In this document: piece after piece, positions 33,183 to 44,934 of the stretch | Numbering within the stretch: position 1 is the first letter of the stretch | How the letters are laid out: every line of letters starts with the position of its first letter | Assembly: GCA_963691655.1 (NCBI GenBank) | Contig: OY829327.1 | Span: 65,546,079 to 65,610,078 of the forward strand | Direction: 5' to 3' | DNA length: 64,000 bases | Source of the DNA: Toxonevra muliebris | Lineage: Eukaryota; Arthropoda; Insecta; Diptera; Pallopteridae | The notes under the pieces: generated by a model | Told to the model about the DNA's origin: nothing | The model's database searches: none | Seen by the model: only the letters and a program-made list of their open reading frames with translations | Made by a program: the position numbers and the translations under genes

Positions 33183-34507
33183 ATATACAAGCATGTGAGT
33201 ATTCATTGTTTTGTTTCTAATATCCCAGTTGAACTTTGGATGATTGTAGGAGTAATCATTGAGCGCTCCAAAGTGAGCAATCGATTACTCCCTATTGCTC
33301 CAGAGCTCTTGCATTTTGTACTCCTTTTTAACATTGCATGTCCTAGGGCATGGAGTACTCGTTTTAGCCTCCAAAAGGAGTAATAAAGGAGGACACGATT
33401 ACGAGCATGAGATCACTTGCATCTCATAGAAAAACAAAGCTCCCAAATAGTTCCCTACAAAATACATGACGCCATAGACTAGTTGTCTAAACCACCAGTA
33501 AGCACTTGTGTGGACAAATTTTGTAAAATTAAAAATAAATGTGAGAACTGAATTGGTAGTTTTGAAAAAAAGCTTGGCAATTTAAAGTCGATCATAAAAA
33601 GAAATATGAAATATTGAGCTAAAAGTCGATTGAAGTCGAGATCGATTTGCACATCCCTATTTTCCATCGTCCGACGCCAGTGTTGTACAGTGCTGTCGTT
33701 TTGAACATTTTAAAAGGAGGAATTTTTTCTTTCAAGCGGAGGATTTTGCTTTACAGAGGAGAAATTTTACAAAATGTCTTACAAGTTTTCAAATAAGTAT
33801 GACTTATAGAAATTTTATTAGAAAAAAATACAATTTTTTATTCACAGCTTTTTGTTACAACTTCAGTCATACTTAAATCTGAAAAATTTATGAAAATAAA
33901 ACAAATACATATAAAAACCAAATATTCCTTTGGAAATAAACGGTAGTATCAGTAAATATTTTTAGGAATAATAGTAAATAATAATAAAAAAAAAAGCAAT
34001 AATGATAAAAAAACTACAACAAACTTGTCTTCCTTCTCCTCAAAACCGGGTAAAAACAGTATAATGTTATGTGTGGTACTTTGAACCAGCTTAATCGAGG
34101 GTACCTAGTTGGAGGCATCATTTTTGTTTTTTTTTTTTTTTGTAGCTTTTCTTACCAACCATTACTGCATTAACAGTTGCAGTCAGCAAGCAATTTCGTT
34201 TTTTGTCTTTTATTAGATTGAATTGAGAAAAAATTCTAGTTGCCGCTGCACTGCTATGTGGAAACTTAAAATTGCTCCAATAAATTTTTCCAGTTTTGAA
34301 AGCATTTTTTCTTTTAAAGCATTCTTTAAAATTTCAAAAAAAAAATTTCAAACCAAACTTCTTCCAGTTCCAAATCTAATATATATATATAAATTCATTA
34401 CTAATTTATTGATATTTATCAAAAAAAGCTACTGGAAATGGAACACGAAGTTTTGAATTTTGACGGTAATCCATCCATAAATAAAGTAGAGCTAGTCATA
34501 GGTCCTT
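33183..34507. other. hAT right part and flanking AT-rich DNA
   Basis: 33183-33659 is the right portion of the cargo-bearing element. 33668-34507 is AT-rich flanking DNA without a recognised gene. Short ORFs here are not supported by any motif. Confidence 0.5.
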
Positions 34508-34678
34508 ATTATGAACTGCGTTCGATCTTCGACTGTAGTCGAATGCCCTGGTCGAACGAATTTAAGTTTGGTATTATGACGTGCTTTCAACAGAGAATAG
34601 CGCTATTGTGAATTCCGGTCATTTTGGCTTATTCACGATAGTATATTTCTACGATTAGTTTAAAAATGAAGTGGTTCG
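34508..34678 (+). mobile_element. Truncated Harbinger element
   Basis: It starts GGTCCTTATTATGAACTGCG and follows 56768-56965 closely (TTCGATCTTCGACTGTAG and ATTATGACGTGCTTTC). It lacks the CAGCTGATCGTCATTTTG stretch of that copy and stops after AAAAATGAAGTGG. No right terminus is present. Confidence 0.78.
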
Positions 34679-34757
34679 CATGCAATAGGAAATTGATGGA
34701 TGAATAGTTCACCTAAATGGCTACCAATTTTATCTCTATCCATATGCGTCCCACGTT

Positions 34758-34955
34758 TCGTTTTAAATCATACAAGTATTTTCGTCCTACTAAAATTCAC
34801 AGTTACAAATTTCCAAGACAATCTGTATGGGATAAGGAATCTATATGTGGTTGTGAATCTGTATGGGGTTAGGGGAAATTATTTTATACTTTTTAGTCCA
34901 TTTTAAAAACGTGGTATATTAAAAATATTTTTTATTTAAATTATTATTTTTTACT
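34758..34955 (+). repeat. Dispersed repeat, copy 1
   Basis: TTCGTTTTAAATCATACAAG through CAAGACAATCTGTATGGG to TTTTTATTTAAATTATT matches 48256-48415. The copy here has an internal tandem doubling of the AATCTGTATGGGGTTA-type segment. The family is not recognised. Confidence 0.7.
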
Positions 34956-35732
34956 TTTTAGTCTTGTGTGTGCGAAATTTTGCAATCGATTTTAAGTAAA
35001 GACCAGAGCTGTAAAAGAATGCATTCAATTTAATTGGAATACCTTGAAGTCATGGTTAAAAACCGACAATTTGCACTAAATTGGAGTGACTTGAAGTCAA
35101 TTGAGGTTTTGAAGTCACTTGAACTCAATTGGAATTTGAAATTGTTAACACATTGAATCAGAACCAATTGTCTAAGCAATGTCACAATTAATTATTGGAC
35201 TCGTGCAAGATCATTTTCCCCAGATTGCGAATAGCCCTATTTATTAAATATAACAAAATTCAAATTATATCATCTCACATAAATGGGTACTTAATAAATA
35301 CTGTTTTTACATTGCACCTCGTTGTGATTCTACATTTTGAAACAGAAATGAAATAAAGGCATTTGCCAAATACATAGTAAGAAGGAGATTTGTTGTTATG
35401 GATGTAAAAATGTACTAGAAGAATAATTTGTTTATATATTAAAATATAAAATATGAAAAGTTCTAACATTTTAGCTAAATATACTTATTTACATACACAT
35501 ATTTAGGTACAATGTTGAAAATAGTGATAATATTTCTTCGCATTTTGATTTCATGAAATCAGTAGAAAAAGATTTAAAAGTACTTATATAAAATTCATAA
35601 AATCAAAACAAAACGTTTACATATTTATATATAAAGAATATATAAATACTGTAAATGTTGAAAGTTATTTGCTAAAAGAATGTTAAATATTTATTTCATC
35701 AAACACGTCAAACTCATACATTTTTGTCTGCT
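34956..35732. other. AT-rich stretch, nothing recognised
   Basis: A run of related short phrases (TTGAAGTCA, TTGGAATTTGAA) occurs at 35020-35130. No gene or element end was recognised. Confidence 0.5.
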
Positions 35733-35885
35733 GGATGTGTTGACAATCGTCGGTGTCTCACCATCGGTATTGCACCTCGCTGCTGTTTCTACGATTTTTT
35801 GTTTCGATTCCAGCAAGAGCAAATTGCGATCTCTTTAAATCTATACTCTTTGTAAGCGGAACAAAACGAAAAGTTCGTTATTGTT
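35733..35885 (+). repeat. Dispersed repeat of the CTGGATGT site, copy 1
   Basis: CTGGATGTGTTG, ACCATCGGTATTGCACCTC and CAAGAGCAAATTGCGA match 47165-47290. There a hAT end abuts the CTGGATGT. Here the site is uninterrupted, which makes it an empty-site counterpart. Confidence 0.7.
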
Positions 35886-36299
35886 TGTTTTTGTTCTCTC
35901 TCTCATTTGTCTTTGAATTTGTGTATGTATACACATATACATTGTGCAATTGACCAATGCCATCCTTGACCAGCGTCCTGGACTACAAATGAGTAGTTAT
36001 TTTTTTCGGAAAATCCGCGTTAGTATAATGACTGAGTTATGGACGATTCTGTGATTCGATACAGTCAATTTCGGAGATTTGGTTCGCTCTGGCGACTCCG
36101 GTGAAAACCATACCGGAATTTTTTTGTATACCTTTTTGTTGGATTTGGTCCAAAACAAAACCATGGACAAAGTTTGAAGCAAATCTAAAATGGGCAGGCC
36201 GAGATTTGGTTTTTTTTGTTACGTTCAATCTGGAGTGGCTGAATTCTATATAAATGTCGAGTGTTGTGCTCCGATCACGCAAGCTGAAGCCTGTTAACT

Positions 36300-37124
36300 C
36301 GCCTAACTGTAGAAAAACTCAGGAAAGCAAACCGAAACACAAATATCACCAAAGCTACTAGAGTTACTTGTTCATCGTTTTTCACAACAGACTGAGTTAA
36401 TCAATAACTCCACGAAACAAATTCTCAAAAATATTTCTGATATTCATGGCGATCTTGCTGCCGTCACCCTCTGGGTGGAACTACCACTGAAGTGCAACTG
36501 CTGAAAACTGAAATTGCCATTATCAAAACACAACTAGGCAAACAAAACAACACTGCGGTAGCATGCGACTGGCGTTTACATGGTGTTCCTTATGACAGTT
36601 CGGAAAATCTCTCTGAATTGTTGAATGTCCTATGCAAAACCGTCAATGTGCAGACACTTGTATTAAAAGGTATAGGTATTTCGGATTAAACACTCCCGAA
36701 ATAATGCTAAATATACGGATAAGCCTATGATTATCAAATTAATGTCTCCGTACGACAAAAATACTTGTTAAATTCGATCTCTGAAGTTAAGCGAACCACG
36801 AAATATCTCCTGCGCCTGCGTCATATGGGATTAGATTTCGATGTTCCCATTTACGTCAACGAGAGCCTGACTCAAGAAAACCACAACATCTTTTAAAAAA
36901 AAGCACTCAAATTCAAAAAACAAAAACACTTACACTGCGCATTTACCCGGCGTGGACTCGTATATGTCAATAGTACAATGAATGATGCACCCACGTGCGT
37001 GATCTCGGTCCCACAACTTGATCTGCTGATGAGCGCAATTTTTAACGAAGAATCATCGAATGGTACAAACAGCACCCACACTGACTTTTTTTGTGATACA
37101 CTTCACAACAACAACGCTGGTTAA
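36300..37124 (+). pseudogene. LINE ORF1, Baculo_FP-like
   Basis: A helical middle (ELLVHRFSQQTELINN-like, 36360-36450) is followed by LLKTEIAIIKTQLGKQNN and WRLHGVPYDSSENLSELL, ending at a stop near 36687. The conserved C-terminal part lies at 36850-37124 in another frame: VPIYVNESLTQENHNIF, a stop, then FTRRGLVYVNSTMNDAP and a stop at 37122-37124. Proteins of this type bind the LINE RNA. Confidence 0.65.
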
Positions 37125-37356
37125 ATACTATACTCAACTAATGAGAGCTATCGTTTACTGAGTGCAATTCAATTGAATGGAATGCAATTTTTACCCACCA
37201 TCTATGTTTTCTATGTATTCGTATCTTTTTGCCTTTTTTGTATTTTTCTTGTTTTTGAGTAAAACTTTTATTTTTATGCTCGACAAACATCATGAAATTG
37301 TTGTTGGACCGAACACAAAGAGAGAGTCTTTACTCATTCTCACACCGAACACGATA

Positions 37357-37381
37357 TGCTCGGTGTATTGTACACCGAGCA
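37357..37381. repeat. Perfect 25-bp palindrome
   Basis: TGCTCGGTGTA, a TTG centre, then TACACCGAGCA. Both 11-bp arms match exactly. CTCGG/CCGAG motifs occur nearby (ACGCCGAG at 37381-37388 and GACCGAGCACGG at 37508-37519). Confidence 0.85.
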
Positions 37382-37559
37382 CGCCGAGTATTCAGGGTGG
37401 TAATGAGTTATTTTACAAAACAGTATCATTACATATAAAATAGTATTAAACAAGCGAGTATATTTCGACAAAAAACAACTCTGCAACAAGCTGAATGAAA
37501 CCACCTTGACCGAGCACGGGAGAAAATGTTTTGAGTTCGTCGAATACCAAGCACCAATA

Positions 37560-39870
37560 TAACCAGGCGCTTCTAATTTAAATGATTCCCTTCTCGAAAT
37601 CGACGGATACAAAATCTTTAGAGCAGATAGAGAGAGCCATGCTGGTGGAGTTGTCATTTATGTAAAAAATAGTATTAAATGTAAGTTATGTTGTAACTCT
37701 TCAAACAGTAGCTATATTAAATTTATTTTCCTCGAAGTATTGACTGAAACAAATAAAGCACTTATTGGCTGTGCGTACAGTCGCAATAGTAGCATTGACA
37801 TTGACCAACTCATGACGATCAATGAAAATTTATCGTTATCGTACGGCAACGTAATTATTACGGGGACTTTAATAGTAACATTCCGAGGGAAAACATTTTA
37901 CTCAACAAAATGCAATCCGTTGGGCTCTACCCTGCCAACACTGCGTACCCGACGCATTTCACCAATACCGTTAATACACATCTGGGCTTATTTTTTGTGA
38001 GCAACAGGGATCAGATACTTCAATATGACCAACTATCAGTACCAGTATTTTCCAAGCACGACTTAATATTTCTAAAATATAACTTTAAAATAGACATATT
38101 GAACGAAACTTTTAATTATTGTAACTTTAAGAATATTAATTACCAACAGCTTAATGAAGCTACTAAATCTATTGACTGGAAACTAATATACTACATAGCG
38201 TGTGCTGATGAACAACTTAATTTTCTACAAAATAACATGTCTAATCTATTTAACAATTTTGTTCCTATCCAAACTAAAAGAGTCCGACATGATGAAAAGC
38301 CATGGTTTTGCAAAAAAGTTAAAAAACTTATATGCGAGCGCAATCAAGCATACAATAAATGGAAAAGGTACAAAACACCAAATCTATACGAGGAATTTAA
38401 GAAATTAAGAGCTAGTGCCGTTCATGAGCTAAAATTTGCAAAAACGAAATTTTATGCAAACAAATTTAAATACTGTAAAGGCTCCAAACAAACCTGGCAG
38501 CACATTCGCAAAATAGGAATTAGGGAAAATAGCTCACAGCCGTTCAATTCTTCAGGATACGATATCAATCAAATTAATGCTAATGCCTGGTTTTCACTAT
38601 GTCAAATTCAATCAAATTTGCCAGCATGTTGACAAATTTCATATGGCAAATTCTCTCTTTTATGGCAAATATGACGTAGTGAAAACCAAGCATTTGTTTT
38701 TAAATTTACCTTTACTTACTTCAAATACGAACTGCAATCACCAAGCTCACAATCAAAAAAATACTGAAGCCCTATTCAGCTTTTTCTGCGTGGATCAGGC
38801 TGTTGTTTTGCAGGCTTTCCTATCAGTTAAATTAAACGATATAGGTCTCTTTTACCAATTTTATTGCCGTATTTTACATATTTTTTTAATTCAATTTTCA
38901 CCACCCAAAGACATGGAAAATGAGCAAAATGGGTATGGGTATACCTAAGCTAAATGGAGACTTCAGGCCAATAGCAATTTTATAGTTTGTGTCTAAAAAA
39001 AATCATGCATAAGCAAATGAGTAAATACCTTTTCCAAAATTGTCTAATCGCCTAGAAGCAATCTGGCTTCAGGCCAAAAAGAAACTGTATTACTGCCTTT
39101 ATTGACGTCTCAGAAGACTTAAGATCTACATTAGATGCTAACAAATATCAATACTAACTCTTCTTGATCACTCCAAAGCGTTTGATTCAGTGAACCATGA
39201 AACAATATTTCTTAAACTAAAACAATTTTCCACTTTTCCAATACTGCATTCGGTCTTCTTAAATCATATCTCACATAAAGATCACAGGCTGTATGCGCCG
39301 GTGGGCTAACGTCTGACTTTTTAGCAGTCCAGCGTGGTGTTCCGCAGGGATCAGTGCTGGGGCCTTTGATCTTCATTATATACATTATTGATATGCCCAA
39401 AATTTTACAGAACTGTCGAGCTCACATATATACAGATGATGTTCAGCTCTATATAAGTACCCAACAACATTAATTCATGTATCGCTAAATTGAATGAGGA
39501 GATAAGCCGCATGCAAACTTGGGCAAATGTGAACGATCTTTGCCTTAACCCCGACAAATCAAAATGTATGACAATCTCCAAAAAGTCTTTTGACAGTAAG
39601 TCGCTTCTAAAAATTGAATTAAACGGTGCTAACCTTGAATTAGTAACTTGCGCAAAAAATCTTGGAGTAACATTTAACAAAACTTTTAGCCTGGAATGAC
39701 CACATATTTTCGACAATCGGTAAAGTCTACGGAATGCTTCGCGCCCTCTGGGTAACACAATATTACACCCTCAACCAATTAGAATACTGTTAACTAAAAC
39801 TTACCTTCTACCTTGCTCTATGGGTGCGAGCTGTATGCTAACTGTGATAGCACCTGCAAATACAAAATAA
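37560..39870 (+). pseudogene. LINE ORF2, endonuclease and RT, heavily broken
   Basis: The endonuclease shows DGYKIFRADRESHAGGVVIY at about 37600-37660 and ALIGCAYSRNSSIDIDQLM at 37759-37815. Then comes the linker KPWFCKKVKKLICERNQAYN at 38300-38360. The RT is recognisable by THPKTWKMSK and GDFRPIAIL (38910-38982), an FDSVNHE-like phrase near 39180, GVPQGSVLGPL-like bases at 39339-39365, and NDLCLNPDKSKCMTISKK (39529-39582). Many stops; it is clearly dead. Confidence 0.75.
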
Positions 39871-40429
39871 CTTACTATATAACAACATAGGTAGGTACAT
39901 TGTTGACTCATTTAGTTTCCTACTTTCCTACAATAAAGGTGTACATCTAAGTTAAGCATGTTTACTATAAAGCAGTGATGAAAAAGTTGGTACAATTGTA
40001 CCTTTTTCCGACTTTTTCGAACTAAAAGGTACATTAGGTACAATTGATGTACTGTATTACTCAACTTTAAAGCTCACAACTCTGATATTGCAAAAATGAT
40101 TTTCCAAATCGAATAAAGTTTATTGTTGCCAAAGAAGGATTAAAGTCATAAGAAGATTTTTGCAATTTAGCAAAAATTTAAAAATTGTTTTTACAGTATG
40201 TATGTTTCCTTTTAAAAACAGTAATAACAGAGCACTGAGCTTTGGCTGCACATTTTTAAAAAATCAAAAATTATAATAAAAATTTCGAAACTTTCATGAC
40301 CAATATTATCAGATTTAAAAATTTGTTTCCCCTTGTATTCATCAAGATGACTAAAAACTTTTCAACTCTCTTAGTTTCCGTTTTGTCGTGCTCTAAAATG
40401 TAATTTTTAATGATCAATTTTTTGACTCC
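39871..40429. other. AT-rich stretch, nothing recognised
   Basis: A GGTACAATTGTACC palindrome (39990-40003) and TTAGGTACAATTGATGTAC are the only structures noticed. No gene was recognised. Confidence 0.5.
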
Positions 40430-40439
40430 CTGTATATGT

Positions 40440-41340
40440 GCTGCAATAATTTAACCAAATTTATATATATTGGGCATAGTCAAAGGTTTATTTTGACGAA
40501 TTATTCGTTTAATGATAGGCCAAACGTTGTCAATTGGATTCTAATCTAGGCTGTTTCCGAGCCATGGTAACTACTGTATCCCCAAAACGTTTTTATATTC
40601 CGCTATCTATGAAAAGAAAAATAAGTAATAACACAAAATTTGTAAAAATAATTTCCAAAAAGATATTCATTCAACAGCGATAATTACAGTTTTTGAGTGA
40701 TGACATGATACAGAATCGTCTTGAAATATTACTTTGGATATGTGCTCGGCTAACCTATCCATAGAAAGTAATACGCCTTTGTTTATTATGTCTATATTAG
40801 CTGAAGACTTCACAGAACCTTCCAGAAAATTTCTCCAACATCGCAGCTGGTGATTGCACCCCAGATCATAACGTGCGATCTGTGCTTTTCAGTACTTTGG
40901 TTATCTTTCGTTTGGTCTGCGGCGCACTATGACTCCTGAATCTGGATCAACAAGATTTATTTTACTTTCGTCAGAGAATATGACTTGAGCCCGGTCATTA
41001 GACGGCCAATTTATCCTTTCCTTGCATCAATTTAAAATATTTAAACGCATCTTTGCTGTTGAAAGTGGCTTTTACGCAGCTCTTTGTGCATCCAGATCAT
41101 TTTCTCTTATTTTTTTTCTACTTTATGTATCTCTCTCAACTCCGAAGCGATTTCTGGTGAAGTTTTTTTTTAGATTTTTTAAACTTATTCGGATAATATC
41201 TCTGTCCTCACGTTCATTGTTTTTTTTTTTTGGACGTCCACTGCCAGATAGGCATGTCAGACTTCCGGTTTGCAAAAATTTCTTTCAGAATCTTCTAACT
41301 GAAGACTCGTGACAGCCCACTTTTTTCGATAAAGAAACAT
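40440..41340 (-). pseudogene. Tc1-like transposase remnant
   Basis: Reading the minus strand in changing frames gives the DNA-binding part (KVGCHESSVRR, TGSLTCLSGSGRPK, EREDRDIIRIS). It also gives PEIASELRE-like bases, then SDESKINLVDPDSGVIVRRR (first catalytic D) near 40960, and VIFQDDSVSCHHSKTVI (second D) near 40690. This order is that of Tc1 transposases. Stops and frameshifts are frequent, and the element ends were not found. Confidence 0.75.
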
Positions 41341-41553
41341 TATCTAAGTTTTCCGCTTATATTTAAAAATTTTAAATTTCTTTTGTGTTAATACCATAAC
41401 TTATTTTTTATTACTAACTTAACCTCCAAATATTTTAAGACCGAAATGTACTGATCGATATAAAACTCATATGTAAATCCGAACTTGAGTTACGCAGTCA
41501 GAAAATCAACAAACAAACTCGAAAAATAGCAGTAAATGCGAAAACAAAACGTA

Positions 41554-42772
41554 CACCCAGAGAAATACTTACTTGGTTCGAAGAAAAACGGCTATAAAAT
41601 TGAGGAAAAATGGGAATGATTTGGCGCCATAGAAACGGTTTCCTCATTTAGATATACAAAATTTCTTTGAGTTGAGGAAATATTTTTTAAATATGAGAAA
41701 TTGTATATAATTTAGATAAAATTTTCCTTAGTTTGAGGAATAATTTTCCATAGATTAAAGTCAATTTACTTTTTGGAAAAGAAATCCTCAATTTATGGAA
41801 TATTTTCTCATGTTTTTTTTACTTGTATTCATTTATTATTTTATTTTTAATAAGATTTAAGGTTTACATTCATACGTTTTATTACAAACACTACAGGCAT
41901 CGTCGCCTTGAAATTATCAAAAGATTCTTATGGCCACCAAAAAATTATAAATTGAACTTTATTGAAATTTATATCTTTTGAATATATTTTATTTATTTTT
42001 TTTCAAAAAATATATCAATAGTCACAAACCACTTCGCTTGAAATAGAGACGCCGACTTAAAAATTCAAAAGAAAAACAAAGCGTCTGCTAAGGCCAAAAG
42101 AGTAAAGCTAGTTTTTTGTATGGAGAACATTTTTGGTATATTCGTCTCTTTCTTACATTTTCATTTTTTATGCAAAAATAGTATGTAAGTTTGATTACCT
42201 AATTTTATTCTAAATAAGGTAATTTGTTCTTTTATGGCATTTTGATACTTTTGTTTTGCAGCCAAATGGTGCTTAAATTTTTATATGCTGGTGCGACTAA
42301 ATTTTGGAAAAAAACAGGTTTATGGAAACGTCCATTGTTCCATGCGCATTAATGTTAACAATAGACCAAGTAATTCATAAAAGCTTTTGAGTTAAAATTT
42401 TATGCAGAGACGCGTTGTAAGGACTAAGTTTTAGAAAAAAATTATATTTGAAGATGCCCATTTACCACACCCATATTTTCTTGTGTTTTATTAACTTTTT
42501 TATCTTACTTTTCTTTAATTTTAGTTTTAACAATTTCATTGAAACTTGGATTTGGGATTTGAAATTGGGATTTGATTTCAATTGGAGGGCAGCACCGCAA
42601 TTAAATTTCCAAAAATGAAGAAAAATTTTACTTCAAATTGAACACCATGGTTGCATGAAAGGAGCACATTTTTCTTCATTTTGAGGAAAATTTACATAAA
42701 CGAGAGAAATTTTCGTGGATTTAAATTGAGGAAACTTTTTCTTTGCTCTAGAGATGGGTATTTTTCTGGGTG
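41554..42772. mobile_element. 1.2-kb MITE with CACCCAGA ends and TA duplication
   Basis: The left end CACCCAGAGAAATAC and the inverse of the right end (GTATTTTTCTGGGTG) match at 14 of 15 positions. TA lies on both sides (41552-41553 and 42773-42774). The interior near both ends is rich in TTGAGGAAA/GAGGAAAATTT motifs in both orientations. There is no transposase frame. A Tc1/mariner-type origin is inferred from the TA. Confidence 0.72.
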
Positions 42773-42774
42773 TA

Positions 42775-43310
42775 GTAAAGGAAAATCTACGAAAAAAATT
42801 TAGGTCGGCTTTGCGCGAGTGTAGGTGCATATTTTATTTATTCAAACGCAGCAGTGATCTATGCTGCTTTGCTCTATATAAATTCGTAAATAAAGAAAGT
42901 GTAACACAGAAACAAACAAAATGTACGAAAACAAAACGGGTACCAAAAATACGAAAACTCAAACGTACTCAGTTTGCATGGGATTCTCATTGTAATTTTG
43001 TATTTTAGTTTGATATTCGTACATACATCTCTTTCTCTGTCGCACTTGCATTACCCATCTTGTTTGTTCTTCTCATCTGTTACGTATTGATGAAAGGGAA
43101 GAAGAAAAATAATACATTGTTGCAATTATTTGGTAGCAATAAAAAATACTCATACCAAAAAAAAAAAAAGGGATTTGTATTTGGGAAAATTAAAACGTAC
43201 CCTAAGTGGCCAAAGCAAATAGTGGTCCATGAATTCATAACACGCAAACGAGTAGCTTCGCTGCCTATTATACCATCAATCACTGGACCAACTTCAAAAA
43301 ACTCTTAAAT
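42775..43310. other. Short stretch of unclear origin
   Basis: The plus-strand frame 43060-43308 includes TYPKWPKQIVVHEFITRKRV but no known motif. It lies directly before a LINE endonuclease fragment and may be ORF1 remnant. Not otherwise recognised. Confidence 0.35.
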
Positions 43311-43620
43311 CTCAATGTGCTGCATCTGATCCGTCGTCATTTTGTAAAGCTCTAAGCTATGATCTTTCGAGAAAAAGTGCTCTATCACTATATTACCAAA
43401 ATGTTGCTGGTATGAGAACAAAAGTGAACAAAATTTATATTTAATCCTCTCGCTGCGGTATAAAAACTAATAAATATTAAAACAACATACTACAAAAAGT
43501 AGTACTCTTAGCACTGGCAAAAGCGTACATTTAATGAAATTTAGAATTTAAGATTTGTATACTTATTGTGATTATTCTTATGAATAGATTCAATAAATAA
43601 TATAAAATAAAAAAAAGCAA
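43311..43620 (+). pseudogene. CR1-like LINE fragment (endonuclease start and 3' tail)
   Basis: The plus strand gives SYDLSRKSALSLYYQNVAGM then RTKVNKIY at about 43356-43440, the start of a CR1-type endonuclease like that at 5310. It breaks off at once. The following 180 bp end AATAAATAATATAAAATAAA, like a LINE tail. A large internal deletion is the simplest reading. Confidence 0.55.
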
Positions 43621-43624
43621 TATT

Positions 43625-44934
43625 TAGGTGCTCTGAGTAGACTCCCGCACCGACCCCACAGTCCATCTTTGACCCGTCGGTGTAGAGTTCTATCTCAAGA
43701 CCAGCTCCCACACGTTTTCTTCTCTAATCTGATCTTGTTGGAAACAAGGTGTCCAAGCCCTTCTTGAAGTTTAATTTGGGTATCATGTAGTCAATGTTGT
43801 GTTGGTTTGGTGTATTCGGTATTTGTAATAGAATTCTGCTGTGTCCGTAGGTTTTGGCAGTCCAGGACCCTATTTCTCTGAGTCTGACTTCACTTAAAGT
43901 TGCGGTTGCTTTGGCGTATAATTCCATAGGAAGTAAGTGCACTAGCACGTTTAGGGCCTCTGTCGGGCATGAGCGGATAGCCCCTGTAATGCTTATGCAA
44001 GCTGGCCTTTGAACTCTACCTAGTTTAGTTTGGTTATACCCCTTCCTCATAGCGTGCCACCTTACTAATGATGCATACGTCAGGATTGGCCTAATTATGG
44101 ATGTGTATGACAAGAGTGCCATTTGTGGACTTAGACCTCACTTCTTTCCGAGCATTCATTTGCAAGTATATAAGGCTATGTAGGCCTTCTTGACTCTAAG
44201 TTCTATGTTGGTTTCCAACTGAGCTTAGTATCAAGGATGACCCCTAAGTATTTTGCGTTGTTTGATAAAGCTAGTGTATGACCATTCAATTTGGGCAGAT
44301 TTAGTGAGTCCAAGGCCACTTCCATAATCTCGCGTATTATGTTTGGAAACAGACCTGAAACTATGATCACCACCTCATCCGCATACGCTACCACTTTAAT
44401 CCTTCTATTTCTAATTCGGTCAATATGCCATCTATGACAATCAACCATAATACTGCCCTTTTTATTGTGCTGGTATCTATTTCCGCCAGAATCACTCTGG
44501 TTTCCAACATGGATATGATCTAGCTGTTTAGTCCCTATTCTATACCTAGCTTGGCCAAAGCGGACTAGATAGCCTCTGTCTGGACGTTATTGAAAGCGCC
44601 TTCTATGGAAAGGAAGGCAGCCAACGAGAATTGCGTGTGTTCTAATGATTTTTCAATTATACCGACTATATCATATAGGGCAGTTTCAGTTGACTTGCCC
44701 TTGAATTATCTTCCTATGATAAATATCTAGAACGCGTTCTAATGATTTTAGTACGATGGACGATAAGCTAATGGGTCTAAAGCCTTTAGCACCTTCGTAC
44801 CCTCGTCTGCCTACTTTTGGGATGAAAATAACCTTAACCCTTCTCCAGCTTTTAGGGGTATGGCTAAATTGCAGGCTTTTTTTGAAGAGCACCTCCAGCC
44901 ATGGAACTACTAAATCTTTTAAGTTCCATAGCAT
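43625..44934 (-). pseudogene. LINE reverse transcriptase
   Basis: After the PYKVPGPDGI motif (44935-44965) the frame shifts. RT continues VPWLEVLFKKSLQFSHTP, WRRVKVIFIPKVGRRGYEGA and FRPISLSSIVLKSLERVL (44686-44880). The active site reads KVVAYADEVVIIVSG near 44380, with YADE where YADD is usual. The C-terminal part (43724-44122) has LLSYTSIIRPILTYASLVRW. Several frameshifts separate the pieces. Confidence 0.8.

Larger units (their letters stand above)
26311..33659. mobile_element. hAT-ended element carrying 7.3 kb of cargo
   Basis: The left terminus TAGGGATGTGCAA and the right terminus TTGCACATCCCTA are inverse copies with YARNG form. The exact 8-bp duplication TTTTCCAT lies at 26303-26310 and 33660-33667. 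The left 1.2 kb resembles the inverse of 46449-47164. Between the ends lie a MITE, the A-B repeat array, a degenerate gene, another hAT and a hairpin MITE. No own transposase was recognised. Confidence 0.88.
36283..39870 (+). mobile_element. Decayed LINE with Baculo_FP-like ORF1
   Basis: Order on the plus strand: ORF1 with a Baculo_FP-like C terminus, endonuclease, RT. All parts are frame-broken. No convincing 3' tail or target duplication was found, so the boundaries are approximate. The domain combination suggests a CR1- or I/Jockey-like LINE, which is an inference. Confidence 0.75.

Noticed and set aside
33195..33383. Plus-strand ORF of 62 codons inside the hAT-ended unit
   Set aside because: No motif, no conservation visible in the window, and a length expected by chance.
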